Assembly: GCA_023101725.1 (NCBI GenBank)
Contig: JALJCO010013654.1
Location: 1,364,001-1,428,000 of the forward strand
Source of the DNA: Atherinomorus stipes
Taxonomy: Eukaryota; Chordata; Actinopteri; Atheriniformes; Atherinidae
DNA: 64,000 bases
Direction: 5' to 3'
Below, piece by piece: positions 49,700 to 61,320 of this stretch. The position numbers and the translations under genes are program-made. Each line of letters opens with the position of its first letter. Position 1 is the first letter of the stretch. The notes below the pieces were generated by a model. That model was not told the DNA's origin and did no database searches. It was given only the letters and a program-made list of their open reading frames with translations.

Positions 49700-52600
49700 A
49701 TCTATAATGGGAACACAGTGTTCCCAAAGTCTTTTTGCAAAGAAGAGCCAGCAGAGAGCTTGATTGTTATTTTAGAAATTGTTGGGAGTGTGAATCAGTC
49801 CAAGTGACTGTAGTTACATGACAACTGCAGTTAAAAGTGACTCATCTCCGCCACAGACATGCAAAAATGGTACAAATGAAATCGGGAACATTTTGCAACA
49901 CACTGTCTGTGCTAATCTGGAGATATATGAATGCATGTGTGGCTTGAAACAAGCCTCTGTGTATGCATATGGCACTTGATGAAGCCATTCATGTGCACTG
50001 TTGTCACACTATAGTGTTGTCTGTCACAGTTGATGCTGCTGCCACTGTCTGCTGATGGCTCCTGTCTGTTCTGCATGAGTCACTCGACACATTCTTCAGT
50101 CCTCAGCTGCCCATGTCATAATGAATTCTTTTCTGCCTCTGGTCTTATGCACCCATGCAGATCTTTTGAACTAAGACCCAGTATATGCACACTTGCTTGC
50201 AAAAACAAAATATTCAAATTTTTATGAGGGCTACCAAAATCTCCCTTACAGCAGCATTTGTTATCTCTGTGATTGAGATAAAAGCAGCGTAGGTGGTGTG
50301 TCATGGAACCTCTGCGCAACACCACCTTAATGCATATAAAGGTTAATGTGTATGCAAGCTCAGCCATACCAACACGCTCATGTACCAGTTTGACTTTGGT
50401 GCACTGAATGGCCTGTGTTGCAATGACTCATCACCAATAAAGTGTGTGTTTTTGTGTAAGGGGGTGAGTCAGAGAGCTTTTCCAATTGCAGACAAACCTT
50501 ACGGCTCCACTCCCCAATCGTGGTAGAAGAATGGCTTGTGAGAGAAAACAGTTTGAAAAGAACAGAAAGAAGAAGCAGGAAAACAGGGCAAGTCTGCTAG
50601 TCAGGAATTTAAGGTACCAAAGGAGGTAAGACTTAGTTATGACTCATCCAATCAAAACATTATCTGTTAAACAAAACCATAAAACCAACAAGGATATAGG
50701 AGGAGAGGCAGTGAGGAAACTAGTGACAGTTGAGAGAGGTCAGTCAGAGCTCCAGGTCCTTATCATTGACTCTGACTCATTGCCCCTCAGCGTCACACCA
50801 CTCCTTTCAAATCCAGCACCTGCGGCACGTAAACCACTGCACAGCTTTGCACAGCCCCATTCATATGAAGTCCTTTTCCCTTGAGCTTCATGCCACTGAT
50901 CTCACTTTGCCAGAAGCTTTCTTGTGTGCCACATGAATTTCCTCTATACAGCATATGAAATTGCTACAATTTCTTCGAAGGAGGTTCTGCAGCTGTCCCC
51001 TGCAATAACCATCAAATTCTAATTTTAGCACGTAGTCCCAAAAAATAACATCAATTAAAGTTTTTGTTTGTCTGTTTTCAAAGCTCAAGGAAAGCCTTAC
51101 TTTGAAATGTTGCCATTTCCATTAAACACCACCAGAGGGTGATGTTTCAAAGATTCTTTCACTGCCGATTCAATTTAGGAATCTGGAATATGGAGACATT
51201 GTGTACTTTTCCCCGTGAGCCCTGTGGGTAGCTGTCGTGTCTGAGTTTCACCTCAGGCAGACTGATTTAAAAGCTGCTAAGTGTAGCTTTGAACTGAATT
51301 GCGTTTAAAACTTGGCTGCATAACTGAATCTTTTTGGTCTCCTCCTTCATGAGAGTGTCGTTATCTTTGGAAACAAAAACAAAGGCTTGAAGTTCTCTTG
51401 GACTATAACTGGCATCCACTGTATCTGAATGAGCCAGTACCGTCTATTTGCTTATCTGCCAGTTTCCCACTGTGAGACAGGTGGGGATTCAGATTATTCC
51501 ACCTCCAAGGTTGACACAGATTGACATTTTTAGTTAAACCCTTTCCAGATTATCCTTATCCTGTCCTGAAGCTTTGCACATTCTTCTGTGAGATCATATG
51601 GGGCACTTATTCATAGGTCAACTCCGATAGAGTCAGTGTCTGTGCTCCGGAGACCCATTGCTGCCTCTCCTATAGATATGGCACACAGAGGGGGAAGGAT
51701 TTCCTCCTTTCTCTTCTGACTCATCTGCAGTCAACCCCAATGATGGGTGTGCTTTCCCTGTCTTGCACATGTTTGTGTGTTCTTGAATGCAACAGAAAAG
51801 CATGGAAGTGAGTGTATTATCCTAGTTCTTTATCTAGCTAAATATAAATATATTTGATAAAGGAAGCAATGTGTTTGTGACTGTATGTGGATGTGCAGTA
51901 TATGTGTGATTATATGAATGCGTGCTACAGAGTACAGTGTTTGGAATATTAAATACAGTGCCGTGCTGGCGGCTGTTATAAAATCGAGAGGCAACATAGC
52001 CAGAGTGTGACTCACACACTGACTCACTGACTGCTATGGCGTGTGTATGTTTCTGTGCATGTGCGTGTGTCTCAAACTGTGTGTTGTCTCTGGCAGACCT
52101 GCTGTGTGCTGCTGGTGTTCTAGGAACTCTGAACCCTGCCACGTTCTCTGGAGTTCACACCAGCAAAAAAGGTAATAGGAGTACAAGTGAAAGCGAGTGT
52201 TTTTCTGTGGTAACAAATGTGTTGTGCATATGGCATATTCAGCTGGAAAGATTCCAATGTTGAAAAAGTAACTTTTCAGTCTTTTTGAAGGCTGTTTTAA
52301 GTTCTTATCAAGCAGAACAACTGATGCTGGCATCTTGTACAGCTCTATAACCTGCCAGATAGCAGATAGAGGACACCTCAGAGACTTTCTCCAATCCCTC
52401 CAACAGAACTGGAGTCTCTCAGGGTTTTTCTGCTGGTTTGAGATGAACAACATCATCGTGATGTATCAAGAAGACACCCAGAGAGATGATTAAACCTGTG
52501 TATTAGCACTCTTGAATGTGAAGAAAGAGTGGCTCTACTCTCAGACTAAATGTTCGAGCTTTGCCCTGTTTAAAAGGTTCAAATGGGGTTTCAATAGGTT

Positions 52601-52999
52601 TAGACCAGACTGCAGATAACACATCCTAATCCAGCCAAGTTCTGGGCCTTGAACTCAGAGGTGCTAATTGCTTTCCTAGATACTTAACACTCATCTGAAA
52701 ACTAAACCATTCCAAGTTGGGGAAAACACTTGAAGTCAACATAATCACATCATCTGGGAGATGCAAGATTGAGCAATCAAAACAAGATGCATCCTGCGCC
52801 CACTGAACTGGTCTCCTAGGCAGCCCTTGTAAAGATCAATACCCACTGGATCAAGCCCTCTTTAGTTAGTTCAGTCCCAAAATGCAATTTCTGTATACAT
52901 GAACAGGTGCAGAGTTAGTCTCTCTCCCCAGTGCCCAAATTAGAAACCTTTGTTTTTCCCAATTCTGTTATGCGATAATTGTGGGAATTCAGATCCTCC
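49700..52999. other. Intergenic downstream of cibar1, no gene seen
   Basis: Unique sequence. The minus-strand frame at 52034-52456 (140 codons) covers TG-rich DNA in part and has no domain. Confidence 0.6.
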
Positions 53000-53836
53000 T
53001 TAAAGGGAAAGTTCAGGATTTTTGACATAAGGCCACATTTTCAAGCGAACCAGGGTCCTACTTATCACTGGAGACAGTTTCATCTCATTTCATCTCATAT
53101 TCTTGCTACCGGTGGTCCCTGATGCTAATACTAGCATAAGTCAATAGGAATCTGCTAGCCACTCCACAGAACACCCGAGGCAAATCAATTATAACACAAG
53201 ACTATCTGTGTTAATGCCATGTTAACAAAATAATGTTACAAATAAAACTTACCTTGTATTGCATTCCTTTTGATAGTAAAGTGTCTCAGCAGTTTACAAC
53301 CAGTATTTGGCAGCGGAGTGATATCATCTGCCGTTAAGTGTACGAAGGAATTTACAGTAGCAGCTACTGTAAAATGAACGCTTACTACTGTTCTTGATTC
53401 TGTAAACTAACAAGCTATTGAAAATGTGCGAAGACTGTGGCGCTCTTCTGTTTGTTTTGAACTGCATTGTCTCCTGTCTTACCACCCAGAAGCAATGTAT
53501 CATTCCACTGCTGGTGAGAAACTAGTACCTCAAAATGTAAAGTGTAATTTGTGATGCAAGGTAAGTTTTATTTGCAACATTATTTTGTTAACACGGCAAT
53601 TACACAGATAGTCTTGTGTTAGAGCTGATTTGCCTCGGATGTTCTGTGGAGTGAATACGATTGTTATTAATGACAGGCTAGCAGATTCCTATTGACTTAT
53701 GCTAGCATTAGCATCGTGGACCACCGGTAACAAGAATAAGAGATGAAATAAGATGAAAGTGTCTCCAGTAATAAGTAGGACCCTGGCTCACTCGAAAATG
53801 AGGCCCTATGTGAAAAATCCTGAACTTCCCCTTTAA
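53000..53836. mobile_element. TTAA-ended fold-back element, family 5 (837 bp)
   Basis: It starts TTAAAGGGAAAGTTCAGGAT and ends with its near-exact inverse (ATCCTGAACTTCCCCTTTAA). The arms run to about 53,335 and from about 53,490 and would fold into a long imperfect hairpin. Shared words include GTTAACAAAATAATGTT and CTTATGCTAGCATTAG in opposite orientations. It has no coding capacity. Confidence 0.85.
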
Positions 53837-56654
53837 GTTGAGAGTTAAATCACTGATGAAGATGTATACTTCTTTTTTTTTTTTTTTTTACTGTTCATTC
53901 ATGTAATAGTACAAAACTTGAAATGTTGTTAGATCAACAGTGATGTTATAAGCTGTAGATTATCAAATTATTTTATTGTGGTCAAACATGCATCACATGG
54001 AATTTCACTCTTATCAAAAAGCAATCATTGATTTTCTTCCCCCGGTTTAAAAGGGCAGTAACCGTGTGTGTGTGTCTGTCAACGCAAAATTGCAAGTTTT
54101 CATTCCTAAGAACAGCATCGTATGCATGCCTTCAATCACATGTTCACTGCAAGTTAGAGACGAGACCTCAAGCTGCCCCCGGATGTCTTCATAACGTGTA
54201 CAGCTGGAGCTTGTCCACCTATTATCCTGATTTACACACCAACAAGAAAGACTGTATACCTGTTGTCAAGGGCAGTAAGTCATAACAGTTATTGTAGAGT
54301 ATCTGTCGTGCGTTCCACGATCACAGGAACTAAAGTAAATCAAGGGATGACTGCTTGAAACCGGGTAAAGAATTGTAAATCTGTACTGCTGTGTGTCAAC
54401 TCTGTGCTTTCTGCTGCTGTATATCATGTGATGGTGATAAAGCAGAAAGTGACTGCTTATTTACTCTCAGATGCCTGATAGCTGTGTCATTTGGTTATCC
54501 CCATTCAGCATAAATCATTACTTGCAAAGAATAAGAGGGAAGTGAGAAACTTGATTTACAGTTTATGCATGTGGGTGTGGGTTCTCTTCCTGCTGGTTTT
54601 AACGCTTGATTTTATGTCCTCACAAAGATAAAGGCTCAGCCGTGCATGGAAAGAGGTTTATTAATCAAGGGTTTGTCCTACAGTATGATAATGACTTAGG
54701 TCATTGACTTAGTCAATACCGAAAATAGAATCATGAAGCTAAAGCTAATATTCTTCAATAGTTGAAAGATCTGTTTAGTCACATTTACCGTGTGTGTTTT
54801 TGTGTGAGTATCAGTGTGTATCTGTTGGACTTGATACCCAGGTTTGGCCTCATATTGCGCCTGCCAGTTTATCCCGCCCAGTGTTGTTGAAATCATTCAT
54901 CCACATGGAACTTTAATGTTGAGGAGAGGTGTGCCAAGTATGTGTATGTGTGTGCTCTTTTAGTTTAGGTCTTATTTAGATCAAAATCTGATGACAAAGT
55001 TAAAGTTTTGGGATACAGCTTCCTTGCAGATACAAAACACAAGCCCTCAAAATATAAAACATAATAATTTAGAGTACATATGTGTTTTAAGGTCAGGATG
55101 ATCAATGTAATGTCAGAATTGGCCTCCAGGAGAAGAACATAAGTCAATATTGTCCTCTGAAGTCAAGGATTTACGACAATGTCCATGAGCATGTATGCGT
55201 GCAGGCATGCTTATACTGTACACTGTAAAGACTGAAACCCAGTATTTGGTGTTTCCATGCGACAAAATGCATGTTCTATGTATGGTAGGATTTTGCGTGT
55301 AAAGCTGAAACCCATCTGGTTGAAGCATCTGACAACTTATTAGATTAATTTGGAGTATTTGTGCATCGTGACTTAGGGGGACAGGAGCATCCGAGAGAGA
55401 CACAGTCTTCTTTCATGAGTAAAATATGAGAAGTTAACCACACTGTGCAACACTGTGTAAGAAAAGTCTAGTTCATCATTATACAAGGATAGCATATGTT
55501 TCTTTTTCTACTTTTTTTTTTTTTTACATCAGTTTTTTGGTGAAGTAGGCAAAGAAAATAGATTAATACTAGATTGATCAATGGGTGGGTTTTGAAGATG
55601 CATGGAGACACGATCTCAATGACATACTGTATAAAGTCCCTAAATGACTTCCAGACAGCAATGTCATTCCCATGTGACTAAGCCGCAAGGACCTCATGTT
55701 ACAGTGCAACACGTGATGCTTTCCTCAGGTCTTGCTGGATTGGTCTGACATGGTACAGCACACCATATTATTTTCTCTGCATCCACTCTGCTTTAAGCGT
55801 GTTCTGTTTAACATTACTGTTGTCAGGTGCTTATAGAGCACTGGATTTCCACCCGTGAAATAAACTTGACAGATTCTGTTCACTTAGATTTAAAGGGAGA
55901 AAAGTTGATGAAATTCTATCGTGATGTAACTCCCATTGATATTTAGCAACATCTTTGGATGAACTATTCTGGCTCCTACCATCTAGCATTAGCATCTGAA
56001 ATAATTCCTCAAAATATTTTATGGATTATTATAAAAAGGAAAGCAATGCTTGCTGTGCATTTTGCAATACAAGTCGACATGTTGCATCACGATTAGAACA
56101 TTTTTATACATCACCAAGTTAAGTTTTGAGCAGCAAGATCCTCAGAGAGTCAGCATCATTGTGTAAAACACAAATTATCCTGCTATTAGCAATCAATTTC
56201 ATTAGCCCTTAACATAGCTTTTACTGTTAGTTAAATACATTGACTACAAATTATGTATCAAAGCCCAATCTGTATTTATAAAAAGAAGTTCATTTCTGCT
56301 CTGCAAGGTCAACCATGCACCATGTGATGAAATGCTCCCATCTATCATCACAATATGTGAAATTCTGTATAGCTTTATAAAATATTTTTTGCAAGTTAGA
56401 CTCAATCAAACTCTACTGGGAGTGTTAGAGAATACTTTTAATAATTCCTTGTTAGCAAAAGGCTCAAATTGTTATTTAAACTACGATTGGGGCCCATGTG
56501 TCCCCAGTTTCTGGTCATGTCAAAATGCCCCAGCTTCCAGAGGTTTTATGTGTAAGACTTGCATTACGCTTGTAGCCAAATATAATTTCACACCAAATGT
56601 TCTACAGTATATTTCCTTTTGTCAGTATTTTGCATTTTAAACAAGACAATTCAC
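53837..56654. other. Intergenic, no gene seen
   Basis: AT-rich unique sequence with T runs at 53873-53889 and 55509-55525 and short TG tracts (54066-54078, 54790-54810). Confidence 0.6.
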
Positions 56655-57130
56655 TTAAAGACACACAACGTAACTTTTAGACCTTAAAAATCTGTGTTTC
56701 TGACTCGTTTTGACGTCACACCAACATTCATTATGCGCATTTTCGAGCTGTCAGTGCCCAGAGCCGTCCCGGGGCTCAGAAACAGCACTATGTAAGATTC
56801 CCATCCGGGACGCGACCGTGACGTTGCAGCCAACTATTGGTTGCAGCACCGCGTCACTCACTAGCAACCGGATGTAAACTAAGTATCAACATCGCGGGTG
56901 TTTTGAATGCGCATCATGTCGAATTCGGTAGAGAAACGCAAGGAAACATCACCGGAGGAAGAGAGGAAAAGAAACAGAGGAAGGGACAGAACAAGAGTCA
57001 AGATAAGACTGTCTTTTACTGGCTGGAGTGAGCTTACAGTACAGGTACGAACAAGATGGATGCTAGTTTAGCCGCCGATAGGGGGCGCGTCACTTAGAAA
57101 ACTGCTAAAAGTTCCGTTGTGTGTCTTTAA
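56655..57130. mobile_element. TTAA-ended MITE, family 4, with a 51-codon basic reading frame
   Basis: The terminal inverted repeats are TTAAAGACACACAACG followed by T or G and then AACTTTTAG. Inside, ATG at 56916 opens a 51-codon frame ending at TAG 57069-57071. It is Lys/Arg/Glu rich (KRKETSPEEERKRNRGR near the start) and contains CAG followed by GTACGA near its end, which could be a splice donor. The same segment occurs in the family 3 element at 29869-30396. Confidence 0.8.
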
Positions 57131-58821
57131 AGCTTCCAGCATTCTTATGCATATGATGGATCATTCCAGAACATCACTCAGCAGAGAACTGTCACTGCAT
57201 TGATTAACAGTGGAAACAACCTTTTGACTTCTTTAACTAAATAAAAACGTTTAAAAATAGTGGGCATGACACTTCAGCAGCAGAATCTCAATCTGAAACA
57301 AAATAGTGAAAACTGAAGCCTGACTTGAAGCCCATCAAGTAGCATGTAGATCTCTCTATTGCAAGAAAACGTAAGCAGTGTTGACTTAAGTCATGGCCTT
57401 TCTTTCTGGGAGGTTTTGTAGAAAATCTGGGAGTACAGTATGCCCACACCAGACTGCTCTACAGGGATTCACATGCATACAAAGTCAGACCAGCTGTCTC
57501 AATAAAGAACAGAAAAGCTTGGTTTACAACACACAGGATGGAGAGTGACTTTCTTTTTTTTTCTTGTTTTTTTGCATGGCACTTATCACATAGAGTGGTG
57601 TTGTGATCAATAATAAGGAAAGCCATGGACGGAGCCTGTACAGGAGCTCACTGTCGGTTCAGTTTGGTGTGGCTCTGTATGTGTGTTATTTGTCGAGATC
57701 TCTGTGCCTGGCTTGTTTTTCTGCACCGTGCCTCTCATCAGCCAGCAGCTTGGTATCTGTGGGTCACTGAAAGGCTCTGTGTGGTGGCCAAATGCCGGCT
57801 CCTGCCAGGTAAGCATTGTGTGTGTTTACAGTCTACTAACAGCTTCACATCATAACACCACACTTGACCTACAAGCAATTAGCCTTATCTCTCCTGAAGT
57901 CCATTCAAATATCAAACTATCTTTGTGAACTTTAACTCTATAAACAATTTCCACATATCAATTCAACCATTTATTTAAAGGCAGTAAAGTATTACAAAAC
58001 AAAATATTTTTTGAGTTATTTTGTGCTATTGAGAGGCAGGTAAAGTATATTCAGGGGCATTCTTGAGTTTCAAATTGAAGAAACTTCGCCAATGTGAGAT
58101 GAAACGGTTTATTGAAACATGAAAAGAATTTGGTGCAGACTCAGACTGCGGATGGTGAGATTGTGGTTGGAGCAGATCCTGGCCGAATCCTCTGCAGGTG
58201 GAATCCTGAGCCAACTCCAGCGAGGACTTCTAAATCATCTGGTGTGCCGTGTTTTCAAATGAGGGGAAATGTAATGAAAGGACTGAATGTGTGCAGTGAC
58301 TGGGTGAATGAGTAAGGTGGAAGCAGAATGATAGAGGAGAACCTCAAGTAAAGCTGCAAATATGCTTGCTTTTAATTATGTGTAGACATTTATACTTGCA
58401 CATCCTGCAGTTGTTTGGCGTTTTAAGCATGGGCAACCTCTATATAAAACGACACATGAAAAGATGCAATGTGGAAGTGACCAGGAGAGGCACTGTTGGT
58501 GCTTGAGCTCCTTGATTTGGTGGACTCTATTCCCAGCTACACTACAATAACGCAGATGGCACATTTCTCTGTTGCCATCTCATCATCAACTAATCTCTTC
58601 TGTTTTTCTTGAGCTGCTTGTTTACATCCTGCAAATCTTGAAGTTCCGTGTGGTCTGAGATTGCTGGTGTGCCTTTTATCAGACAAGTTTGTGAACAACA
58701 CCACCAATATTGATCTGGTTTAACTAACCTGATAAAAGCCAAGACTTTGCTAAGCTAAGTCACTATCCTGGTTTTAAATTCAGTAAGTCAACACAGGTCT
58801 CCTGGACATGTGCACACCCAT
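57131..58821. other. Intergenic, no gene seen
   Basis: Unique sequence with only short chance frames such as 57625-57855. Confidence 0.6.
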
Positions 58822-59086
58822 TTAAAGGGATAGTTCACCCACAGGATGATTTAACTTTATTTTCCACTTACCCTCATAGTGAGCAAGACTCTGGAGCACT
58901 TTTTTAATATCTCAAATGTAGCCGCCGATCAGGAAGGCTTCTCTTTTTCCCCCAACTTTCATATAATGGAGTTCGCCGGAGTTCAAGCCAAAAAGGTCCA
59001 TAAAAGTCCACAAAAACTTGTCAGTATTCCTCCATACTGCTCGTCCTATGTAATCCAAGTGTCCTGAGTGGGTAGCATCCAGAATT
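58822..59086 (+). mobile_element. Family 1, copy C (single arm, truncated)
   Basis: It begins TTAAAGGGATAGTTCACCC and follows the left arm of copy B to AGCATCCAGAATTA near 59,087, where similarity stops. Only one arm is present, so it is a solo-arm or truncated copy. Confidence 0.85.
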
Positions 59087-60100
59087 AGACACCCAGGAGC
59101 GTGGCGTAACTCGCAATTTGATGTGACGTGACATATCAATGCTGACAAGAAACTGTTTATCCGCAGGTCTTGATGCTCAATTCTGATTTTTTGTCAGATC
59201 CGATCTTTTTGTGTGGGTGTTCACAGTACATTTCTAAATGCTGCCTGTCCACCGACTGCAATATGAACAGCTCACGCTTCTGAAGTGACACGCATGCTAG
59301 TTGAGCACAAATGACATCACGCACGTAACTGTTAATGGAAACCAATGCAAACAAATATGGAAGTTACCAGCTCATGTTGAAAGCAATTTGTGGCGGCAGT
59401 CGGCAAGGGTATAAGCGGGTTTTGCGAAGACGGAGGACGAGGAGAATGGCATTTGTGATGACGTCTCTGTGTGGAACAACTGCTGCAACATCTGTAGCTA
59501 CAGAGGAGTGTGTGGATGCAGCGTCGGAGCAGGATGGTGGATGAGGGTGTTTCAGATCAGATGTTCTGAGGGAATCAGATCGCTCCACAGGTGCTCACCA
59601 AGCACTTCAGCCGCAGTAGAAATAAATTCACATTGCAGTGATCAGCTGATTACACGTGCAGGGGGAGGCTATGCTGAAGAGAAGCCGTTTTATTTAAATG
59701 CTGCATTTATCACCCACAGCTCTTCTCTCTACCTGCTGCGGGCAGCTTCTTTTTCTTTACCGAATGCATTTCACACACACTTTTTCTCTTTTGGCCTCGT
59801 CCACAGCGGCGCACCTCTGCCACGCGTGCACACCCTCTCACTCACGTTCATTCACTGAGCTGCCTGGACCACATAAAAGTTTGCCACAACACTTTCATCA
59901 GTTTCCAGGTTGATGTTCAATCAGAGCCAGAAAAATATGATTTAACTGTTCAGTCCATTGTTTACATTCCGTGTCCGTCTCCTCTGGTGAAGAAATAAGC
60001 ACGTCCCCCTCAGTCTCACTGCAGAGGATGGATGGATGCGACATGCCCGTACAGACCACGCTCGCTTAAGTGTCACACCTTGGTGCTTCTTAAACTGATT
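59087..60100. mobile_element. Possible degraded DNA transposon
   Basis: This stretch follows directly on the truncated family 1 arm. It is richer in CpG than its surroundings and contains phrases such as TTTTTTGTCAGATCCGATCT that I associate with fish DNA transposons. The small frame at 59335-59544 has an Arg-rich run (RRRRTRRMAF) but no recognised domain. I could not define the ends. Confidence 0.25.
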
Positions 60101-60964
60101 ACTTGTCAAGGAGATGAGTTGTAACTATTTTCAGGGATGTCCAATCAATATGATTTATATATTCAATCCTAAGTACAATGTAGGCTAATTTCAACCGATG
60201 TCCATTAGGCTACTCTGAATCATTTTAAATTGGATTAAGCCAAAATAGGCTTCAGAAGTGGTATTCCTTGGCATTAACTGAAATGCCCCTCTAATTGTCA
60301 AAAAGAAAAAAAAAATTAAACCGCAACATTTTATTGAGGAAAATCATATAGATATTTCTGGTAAACTCATCCCGTAACACCTTTGTATTAAGCAATAAAA
60401 CTGTGTATTTTTTCAAGCAAAGAACTGATTAATGGCTATGTCTTGCAACTGAAAAGCTCAAATTCTATCATAAAACGTGCAATACTACTTGAAAGGCCAA
60501 ACTGGTCTGTAACCGAAATACTGTGTTTCTCTTAAGTTATTAGAAACTGCAGTGAACTCTTCAGTGGCACGTCAGAGGCCTCATAATTATTTTTTACATA
60601 TCACCCAAGCCTAGTCTATGCTCATTTCAGACGTTTCGGGGTGACCTGGATGTTATGGCTGGGGTGGGCCCTCATCAGGAACCTGCCTAGTTCGGGGCGG
60701 TGCTGTGCTTGTGCATCCTTTGGACGAAATTCTTATTTCATTTTTTTTTTAATAGGACACGTCCTTCCAGGTGATGCATAAGCACACAGATGTTGCACTT
60801 CATTTTGGGATTCTCACATTTTATTTCGAACTCCCGTCTGCTAAAAAGAAATGATGAAGAAATCTGGATTGATTGATCATTTGTACATAAAACACTTATC
60901 AGTCTAAATAGGCAAAAATCTATAGATTTATTAATTCAATTAAATTTACCACGGAGAGCGGCTC

Positions 60965-60969
<5 letters not shown>

Positions 60970-60996
<27 letters not shown>

Positions 60997-60998
60997 GA
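60970..60998. repeat. (GA)n microsatellite
   Basis: About 12 GA units lie on the + strand. Confidence 0.9.
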
Positions 60999-61074
60999 TG
61001 AAAATGACAAAGCTTTGCAGGGGTTCCTATTTTAAATAGGAAAAAAGGAGAAAAGAGAAAAGAAAAAAAAGCTT

Positions 61075-61122
61075 TGGGTGGGGGTCGGGGGGGGTGGGGG
61101 TCGGGGGGGGGGGTGGGGGTCA
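61075..61122. repeat. G-rich minisatellite-like tract, possible G-quadruplex
   Basis: GGGTGGGGGTCGGGGGGG units recur with variable G-run length; at least four runs of five or more G occur within 45 bp on the + strand. Confidence 0.8.
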
Positions 61123-61146
61123 GTAGGAAACAAAAAGGCAACAACA

Positions 61147-61320
61147 ATCAAACAACACCATAATTTATTGCATCATTACATTTGCGGCAAGAAATGCACT
61201 TTCCCACAAACGTAATAAATTTCTGCAAACGTAGTAGTTATTACATTTGTGGGAAATGTATTACGTTTGCAGGATTATTACATTAAAAGCTGCATGTTTT
61301 TATTACGTTTGTAATAAAAA
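61147..61320. repeat. Cluster of ATTACGTTTG/ATTACATTTG words in both orientations
   Basis: The words TTATTACGTTTG, ATTACATTTGTGG and their inverses (CAAACGTAATAA, CAAACGTAGTAG) recur at least six times in about 170 bp, with GGGAAATG-type spacers. This is not a simple microsatellite; it reads as a palindrome-rich fragment of a mobile element or small satellite. Confidence 0.6.

Noticed and set aside
52034..52456. 140-codon frame on the minus strand
   Set aside because: No known domain, part of it covers TG-rich DNA, and no neighbouring exons were found.
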